A stretch of DNA of 5,148 nt, taken from positions 1 to 5,148 of the forward strand of contig JAEZGC010000204.1 in assembly GCA_023437345.1 (NCBI GenBank), read 5' to 3'. Positions 4,089 to 5,148 of this stretch are shown in pieces. Numbering within the stretch: position 1 is the stretch's first letter; each line of letters opens with the position of its first letter. Source of the stretch: Actinomycetes bacterium (GTDB lineage: Bacteria; Actinomycetota; Actinomycetes; Propionibacteriales; Propionibacteriaceae). The notes beneath the pieces are model-generated. The model worked only from the letters and a program-made list of their open reading frames with translations, had not been told where the DNA came from and did not search any database. Both the position numbers and the translations under genes were made by a program.

Positions 4089-5148
4089 TCAGCTGCCGGC
4101 TGCCGCCGCCCGGTCCGGCAGGCCGACCGCGTCCTCGGCGCGCTGGCGTGCCCGCCGACCCTTGTCCGGCGGGGCTGGCGGCAGCAGGGTGCCCAGGTGG
4201 TGGGCGCGCAGCAGCAGCCGCGAGGTGCGCAGCGACTTCGACCGTCCCGACAGCGGCGCTACCTCCACCTCACGGCTGAGCTCCACCACACCGACCTTGA
4301 GGTTGCGGGCGAACGGCATCAGCATCAGCAGGACGCCGAGGGCCAGGACTGTGACCCGGATCGTGTCCGACTCCGGGCCGGGCAGGACGCCCCACAGCGC
4401 CAGCGACGACACGATGACGCCGACGGCGAAGAACACGGTGTTCTGGATGAACCGGCGCCAGCGCGACCATCGGTAGGAGATCATCAGCATCGCCAGCCGG
4501 GACGCCTCGTCGGCGTCGGGCAGGTGCCGCACCTGGTGCAGCCGCCGGCGCAGCCCGGCACCGCGCGGCTTGCGGCAGCACGCCTCGGTGATGCCCCGCA
4601 GGTGCTGGAGCAGGTCCTGGGCGTCGTCGATCAGCTTCGCGTCGGCGCGCAGCCCGAGCCGGTCCATGCTCTCCTGGGCGAGGATCGCGGCGTGCAGCCC
4701 GCGGCGGCAGATCTCGGTGTAGAGCCGGGGGGTCAGCGGTTCGGAGCCGACCCCGTCCGGACGCGCCCCGCTGGCCAGGTAGTCGCGGGTGGCCCTGTGG
4801 GTGTCGGCCACCTGCCGGTAGTCGGCGACCGCCAGCATGAGCTGCTGGACGTTCTCCACCGAGTTGGTACTGCCGTCGTCCTCAGCCATCGCCAGCGCCG
4901 CCTCGAACTCGGCCTCGGCCTGGATGGTGCGGGCCAGGACGTGGCCGCCGACCGCCTCGGTGATCGCCATCGATTCGCGCAGCGCAGCCTTGTACTCCCC
5001 GGCGATCAGGTACGCCTGGGCGTCCAGCTCCCGTATGTCCAGGTCGTGACGGCGGTGCGGGACCACCTCCTCCAGCAGCCGGCGGGCGGTCAGGTCGAAG
5101 CCGTTGCGCAGCGCCAGCATCGCCGCGAGGACGCGGACGGTCCACGGG
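4089..5148 (-). CDS. Unrecognised membrane protein: TPR-like helical domain plus two C-terminal helices (5' end missing)
   Basis: The frame enters at the right edge and stops at 4091-4089. A methionine at 5120 is not a convincing start: the frame stays open beyond it with protein-like sequence (PWTVRVLAA) and no ribosome binding site precedes it, so the gene is cut by the window. Counting from that Met, residues 1-220 are helical and charged. A stretch around 33-82 (AYLIAGEYKAALRES, then an Ala/Glu-rich helix) looks like a tetratricopeptide-type helix pair. Residues 180-224 are basic, with paired cysteines at 181-182. Two hydrophobic helices follow (227-246 and 253-270), separated by a short GPES-containing turn. 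A basic, Ala/Arg-rich tail of about 70 residues (272-343) follows. The topology suggests a cytosolic N-terminal domain anchored by a helical hairpin, with both ends inside. I do not recognise the family. Confidence 0.8.
   Translation of the reverse strand, partial: PWTVRVLAAMLALRNGFDLTARRLLEEVVPHRRHDLDIRELDAQAYLIAGEYKAALRESMAITEAVGGHVLARTIQAEAEFEAALAMAEDDGSTNSVENVQQLMLAVADYRQVADTHRATRDYLASGARPDGVGSEPLTPRLYTEICRRGLHAAILAQESMDRLGLRADAKLIDDAQDLLQHLRGITEACCRKPRGAGLRRRLHQVRHLPDADEASRLAMLMISYRWSRWRRFIQNTVFFAVGVIVSSLALWGVLPGPESDTIRVTVLALGVLLMLMPFARNLKVGVVELSREVEVAPLSGRSKSLRTSRLLLRAHHLGTLLPPAPPDKGRRARQRAEDAVGLPDRAAAAGS
4093..4121 (+). terminator. Hairpin overlapping the opposing gene, possible Nudix terminator
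   Basis: CTGCCGG (4093-4099) pairs perfectly with CCGGCAG (4115-4121) around a 15-base loop. It begins 11 bases after the Nudix stop codon and lies inside the last codons of the minus-strand gene. No T tract follows. With only six bases between the two convergent genes, any terminator must overlap coding DNA, so this is the only local candidate. Confidence 0.25.

Overview
The window is high-GC DNA with strong third-position G/C preference, GTG and ATG starts with GGAGG-type ribosome binding sites, and at least one apparently leaderless gene with a TANNNT -10 box. This points to an actinobacterium. The small two-helix membrane protein at 659-1132 resembles a family I associate with Nocardioides and relatives, so Nocardioidaceae is a reasonable guess, but the sequence does not prove it. 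I see no rRNA, tRNA, CRISPR array, insertion sequence or phage gene.

Layout. (1) 1-260 is the 3' end of a plus-strand gene for a secreted-type CAP/SCP-domain (YkwD-like) protein. (2) 261-658 is a convergent, non-coding spacer holding two near-identical long stem-loops 121 bp apart (43 of 46 bases shared, same six-base loop) plus three smaller GC-rich hairpins. This is the most unusual part of the window. (3) 659-1132 (minus) encodes a two-helix membrane protein of a family often mislabelled 'aromatic ring-opening dioxygenase LigA'. (4) 1133-1573 is a divergent promoter region. It carries a minus-strand TTGACA-type promoter, a perfect 13-bp palindrome over its predicted start, a 19-bp inverted repeat and a plus-strand TAGGCT -10 box. 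(5) 1574-1930 (plus) is a single-domain VOC/glyoxalase-fold protein. (6) 2101-3573 (plus) is a 14-helix DHA2-family drug:proton antiporter, preceded by a perfect 17-bp palindrome that may be an operator. (7) 3597-4082 (plus) is a Nudix hydrolase with its own leaderless-type promoter in the 23-base gap. (8) 4089-5148 (minus) is the C-terminal part of an unrecognised protein with a helical, TPR-like cytosolic region followed by two membrane helices; its 5' end lies outside the window.

The genes do not form one pathway. VOC protein, efflux pump and Nudix hydrolase all fit a loose detoxification or housekeeping theme, but each seems to have its own promoter, so co-function is only a guess. I did not find a clear new multi-gene system. 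The best candidates for something undescribed are the paired stem-loops, the operator-like palindromes at 1268-1280 and 2050-2066, and the helical-repeat plus two-helix membrane protein at the right edge.
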